Positions 61,520 through 64,000 of a DNA stretch of 64,000 nucleotides are shown one piece after another. This stretch comes from Indibacter alkaliphilus LW1. Lineage in GTDB: Bacteria; Bacteroidota; Bacteroidia; Cytophagales; Cyclobacteriaceae. Position numbers and translations under genes: made by a program. Under the pieces are notes generated by a model that searched no databases, was not told where the DNA came from, and saw nothing but the letters and a program-made list of their open reading frames with translations. The stretch is taken from NCBI RefSeq assembly GCF_000295935.2, contig NZ_ALWO02000036.1, positions 62,001 to 126,000 of the forward strand, given 5' to 3'. Numbering within the stretch: the first letter of the stretch is position 1; each line of letters starts with the position of its first letter.

Positions 61520-61557
61520 AGGCCGAATATTTAGATTATAATCTAAATATTCGGCCT
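61520..61557. repeat. Perfect 17-bp inverted repeat after the receptor gene
   Basis: Arms 61520-61536 and 61541-61557 are exact complements (AGGCCGAATATTTAGAT with its complement) around TATA. It probably terminates the receptor transcript. Its right part (61534-61557) recurs at 62846-62869 with 21 of 24 matches, on the far side of the ATPase gene. Confidence 0.75.
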
Positions 61558-61606
61558 GATTTTTAGAATACGTTTGAAATCTTAGGCATGTTTTTTTAAG
61601 AGATTT

Positions 61607-61639
61607 AACTTTTCCAAAGTTTTGAACTTTGGAAAAGTT
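61607..61639. repeat. Inverted repeat, TTTTCCAAAG family, copy 3 (terminator-like)
   Basis: A perfect 15-bp stem AACTTTTCCAAAGTT/AACTTTGGAAAAGTT (61607-61621 with 61625-61639) has a 3-base loop. It lies six bases from the stop of the convergent ATPase gene. Confidence 0.8.
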
Positions 61640-61644
61640 CCTTT

Positions 61645-62775
61645 TTATAAGAGAAATTGTTCAAAATTAGATCTGTTGACCAAAACGGTTTCGTTTTCAG
61701 GGTAAGTAGTCAGAAAAGACGCTGGAAACCTGACTTTTTGCTCTTTCCATTTAAATTCGTAAGCATGGAGGATTCCATCGATTTCTTCTATGTAATCAAT
61801 TTCGGCCCTATCATGTGTTCTCCAAAAATAGGAGTTGACGAACCTACCTTGATAATTATTGGTTTTCATCCTTTCTGAAATCAAGAAGTTTTCCCAGAGT
61901 GCGCCTTTATCCAAGCGCATTTCAGGTTGGGAGAAATTGCTGATCAATACGTTTCGGATCCCATTATCATAGAAATAATATTTCTTGCCCTTTTTAATTT
62001 CATTTCTCAGATTTCTGCTGAATGCCGGTAGTTTGAAAATGACAAAAGCTTTCTCTAAAAGATCTATATATTTTTCAACTGTTGCAGTATCAATGTTACC
62101 TATGGTTTGTGCGAGTTCGTGATAGCTGACTTCACTTCCAACCTGGAATGCCAAAGCTTTAAGCAATTTGTCTATATGACTTGGTTTCCTAATATTATCA
62201 ACTTGTAAAACATCCTTGTAAAGGTAACTTTGGGCAATTTCTACCAATATTTCCTTTTCTCTGCCAGGATTATTAACCACATCTGGGTAGGAGCCATACA
62301 CCAAGCGTGTATCCAATAGACGCTTGGCTTCCAAGATTGAGCTATTGGCTACAATTTCCTTATAACTGATGGGATAAAGATGATAGCTTTTTTTTCTTCC
62401 TGTAAGTGGTTCTGCTGTTTGATTCTGCAGTTCAAATGCCGAAGAACCTGTAGCTATGACCTGAATATCCACCTTGCTATCAAATATCAGTTTGAGTTTT
62501 TTCCCGATTTCAGGTATCTGCTGAGCTTCATCGATGATCACTAATTTATTGTTTTGACCAATCAATTGTAGAAGTTGAGTGCTAGTGGTGGCATTGTTGA
62601 AAGCTTCGAACACATCGGATTCATCTGCATTTAGCCAAGAAGTTGGCAGGTTCAACTGGCTTACCAATTCTTGCAAAAGTGTGGTTTTGCCAACTTGACG
62701 GGCACCAAAGAGAAGGATAATTTTTCCCTGAAAGCAACTTTTGATGATACTTTCCATTAGATCCCTTCTTAGCAT
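61645..62775 (-). CDS. AAA_14/DUF4143 ATPase, paralogue 2
   Basis: A 376-residue paralogue of the ATPase at 26902-28035, with the same layout. Walker A is G24-ARQVGKTT, Walker B is LVIIDEAQ with D82-E83, IATGSSAFEL follows, and a winged-helix-like middle contains SYHELAQTIGNIDTATVEKYIDLLEKAF (about 200-230). The C-terminal PD-(D/E)XK-like pattern has E325-I-D327 and E340-x-K342. The gene is the only one between two 24-bp direct repeats (61534-61557 and 62846-62869), and a 15-bp palindrome precedes its start. The function is unsettled; mobile cassette status is inferred. Confidence 0.88.
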   Translation of the reverse strand: MLRRDLMESIIKSCFQGKIILLFGARQVGKTTLLQELVSQLNLPTSWLNADESDVFEAFNNATTSTQLLQLIGQNNKLVIIDEAQQIPEIGKKLKLIFDSKVDIQVIATGSSAFELQNQTAEPLTGRKKSYHLYPISYKEIVANSSILEAKRLLDTRLVYGSYPDVVNNPGREKEILVEIAQSYLYKDVLQVDNIRKPSHIDKLLKALAFQVGSEVSYHELAQTIGNIDTATVEKYIDLLEKAFVIFKLPAFSRNLRNEIKKGKKYYFYDNGIRNVLISNFSQPEMRLDKGALWENFLISERMKTNNYQGRFVNSYFWRTHDRAEIDYIEEIDGILHAYEFKWKEQKVRFPASFLTTYPENETVLVNRSNFEQFLL

Positions 62776-62817
62776 ATTCGTATATTTTAGTCACTTCGAA
62801 TATAGAAGAAAAAATTT

Positions 62818-62869
62818 ATAATCGAAAAATTAGACCTAATTTTTCGATTATGTTCTAAATATTTGGCCT
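62818..62869. repeat. Palindrome and direct repeat upstream of ATPase 2
   Basis: A perfect 15-bp inverted repeat ATAATCGAAAAATTA (62818-62832) with its complement (62837-62851) starts 43 bases upstream of the ATPase start codon. It runs into the direct-repeat copy at 62846-62869. It is a possible operator or recombination site. Confidence 0.75.
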
Positions 62870-63020
62870 AAAATTAAGAATTGAAATTTATTTCATTCAA
62901 ATAAACTCAAGTTTTAAGTAAGATTTCCGACCTATGTAAAATGCTTTCTTAAACCTCCTTACGATCCATATTTTTATACAATTAATTAATTTTAATAGGT
63001 ATGGATTGAAATTCGATATT

Positions 63021-63248
63021 ATGTCTAAAAACACAAGTGTTACATTAGGAAGTCATTTTGAGGATTTTTTCAATAAACAAATCCAAAAAGGGAGATATGG
63101 ATCCACCAGCGAGACTGTTCGGGCGGCTTTACGTCTTCTGGAAGAAAAAGAAGTAAAACTTGATTTACTCAGAAAGGCAATCATTGAAGGTGAAGAAAGT
63201 GGACGAGCAGAATATTCTTTAGAATCTTTTCTGGAAAAATGGATGTAA
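63021..63248 (+). CDS. ParD-family antitoxin without a partner
   Basis: A 75-residue ribbon-helix-helix antitoxin from the ATG at 63021 (the frame opens at a TTG at 63006). It has the ParD/CopG layout: MSKNTSVTLGSHFEDFFNKQI for the strand and first helix, GRYGSTSETVRAALRLLEEKE for the second helix, then an acidic C-terminal segment that would wrap a toxin. No ParE gene follows: the 118 bases downstream contain stops in all frames and no ParE-like peptide. It may be an orphan regulator or a remnant of a toxin-antitoxin pair. Confidence 0.85.
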   Translation: MSKNTSVTLGSHFEDFFNKQIQKGRYGSTSETVRAALRLLEEKEVKLDLLRKAIIEGEESGRAEYSLESFLEKWM

Positions 63249-63290
63249 TTAGCAGAATTAACAAATCTTGATTCAGGTTTCACAAAGTTT

Positions 63291-63366
63291 ATTTCAACAA
63301 TATTTCGCGAAGCAATATCTCTATTTATTTCGCTTCAGGCATATTTCGCAAAGCATAGTTCAATTT
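63291..63366. repeat. Short ATTTCG-type direct repeats
   Basis: ATTTC units start at 63291 and 63302 (11 bp apart), as in the array at 19287-19432, and a longer unit ATATTTCGCRAAGCA occurs at 63300-63314 and again at 63341-63355. The repeats sit between the orphan ParD and the convergent ACR3 stop. Confidence 0.5.
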
Positions 63367-64000
63367 TTAATACCTCCACTTATTCGCCAAACTAACCAAA
63401 TGTAGCATTACTGGGACTTCTACAAGCACACCCACGACAGTGACCAAAGCAGCTGGGCTGTCCAAGCCAAATAAAGCAATGGCAACCGCGACAGCCAACT
63501 CAAAGAAATTACTCGCTCCGATCATGGAGGCTGGTGCACAGACCGCATGTCTGAGCTTAAGTTTTTTTCCTCCAAACCAAGCAATAAAAAAGATAAAGTA
63601 AGTTTGAATAATCAAGGGTACAGCAATCAGTAAGATGATCAATGGATTATTCAGGATATTGGGACCTTGGAAGGCAAAAAGCAAGATCAAGGTCAGTAAT
63701 AAGGCAATGATGCTTACCGGTTTGAATTTGGGCAGGAATTCATTTTTAAACCACTCCTCTCCATTTTTGGTAATCAGGCTTTTATTGGTAATGACCCCTG
63801 CTATCAATGGAATCACCACAAATATCACTACAGAGGCAACCAGAGTTTCATAAGGTACAGTCACATTGGTAATGCCCAATAGAAAACCTACCAATGGCAC
63901 AAAGGCCACCAAAATGATCAGGTCATTGACAGAAACCTGTACCAATGTATAATTGGGATCTCCATCAGTGAGGTAAGACCAGACAAAAACCATAGCGGTA
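63367..64000 (-). CDS. ACR3-type arsenite efflux transporter, partial
   Basis: C-terminal part (about 211 codons visible) of an ACR3-family arsenite exporter. The frame stays open to the window edge: before the first visible Met (63993) the codons read Thr-Ala, giving the ACR3 phrase [18 protein letters not shown], so the gene starts outside the window. Visible family motifs include [23 protein letters not shown] (split about 155-177) and [15 protein letters not shown] near the end. There are about five or six membrane segments. It would extrude arsenite using the membrane potential. Other ars genes would be expected to its right. Confidence 0.92.
   Translation of the reverse strand, partial: TAMVFVWSYLTDGDPNYTLVQVSVNDLIILVAFVPLVGFLLGITNVTVPYETLVASVVIFVVIPLIAGVITNKSLITKNGEEWFKNEFLPKFKPVSIIALLLTLILLFAFQGPNILNNPLIILLIAVPLIIQTYFIFFIAWFGGKKLKLRHAVCAPASMIGASNFFELAVAVAIALFGLDSPAALVTVVGVLVEVPVMLHLVSLANKWRY

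Noticed and set aside
63249-63366. Possible parE toxin after parD
   Set aside because: All frames are stopped early and no ParE-like residues are visible.

Overview
The window looks like a chromosomal segment of a pigmented, probably gliding member of the Bacteroidota, most likely order Cytophagales (Cyclobacteriaceae-like). The supporting evidence is: a carotenoid cluster of CrtZ and CruF type with a B12-type MerR regulator; a gliding lipoprotein GldD; SecA without a C-terminal zinc tail; promoters of the TTTG-N19-TAnnTTTG type; LytTR/beta-propeller two-component signalling; and many exported lipoproteins. Genus-level assignment is inference. Base composition and codon use look uniform, and there is no phage, integrase, IS transposase, rRNA operon or CRISPR array.

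Layout. 1-2.9 kb: a light/pigment module on the minus strand (cruF, crtZ and a CarH-like photoreceptor-repressor in one operon, then an ECF sigma factor with its own promoter). That promoter is covered by four 12-bp half-sites spaced exactly 22 bp apart in alternating orientation. 2.9-10 kb: housekeeping and repair (DUF4286, tag, Rieske protein, CsaA-like, TrmH-like, mutS, LuxR-type regulator). 10.0-10.35 kb: tRNA-Gly(GCC) and tRNA-Leu(TAA), each with its own terminator. 10.5-22.5 kb: a MazG-like pyrophosphohydrolase, a lipoprotein, an exported superoxide dismutase, dapF, secA with a SPOR lipoprotein and an M20 amidohydrolase, an S1/P1 nuclease preceded by an 11-bp phased repeat array, and recG.

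22.5-35.8 kb: an accessory stretch rich in dispersed repeats. It carries a GxxExxY protein, a Gfo/Idh/MocA oxidoreductase, a HbpS-like protein with an exported peptidase, a sterol-desaturase-family protein, a DUF4143 ATPase with iteron-like repeats at its 5' end, a carboxylesterase, an NrtR-like regulator, a sarcosine-oxidase-like flavoenzyme and a GMC oxidoreductase with its small subunit. 35.8-58.9 kb: a beta-propeller sensor kinase and LytTR regulator, a quinone reductase-MaoC fusion, an M20 dipeptidase, DsbD, a sugar-kinase-like protein divergent from a sodium:solute symporter, gldD, a DinB-like protein, a minus-strand set (APC permease, aldo/keto reductase-RidA fusion, S10 peptidase, nitroreductase), an SNF2 helicase and purU. 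58.9-64 kb: a small His/Cys-rich exported protein with a TonB-dependent receptor, a second DUF4143 ATPase bracketed by direct repeats, an orphan ParD antitoxin, and an ACR3-type arsenite exporter cut by the window edge.

The most interesting signals are regulatory or structural: the phased operator over the carotenoid sigma promoter, the two DUF4143 ATPases with palindromes or iterons at their 5' ends, the 11-bp arrays, a cluster of seven perfect DnaA-box 9-mers at 50.8-53.4 kb, a family of TTTTCCAAAG palindromes in intergenic gaps, and two uncommon enzyme fusions.
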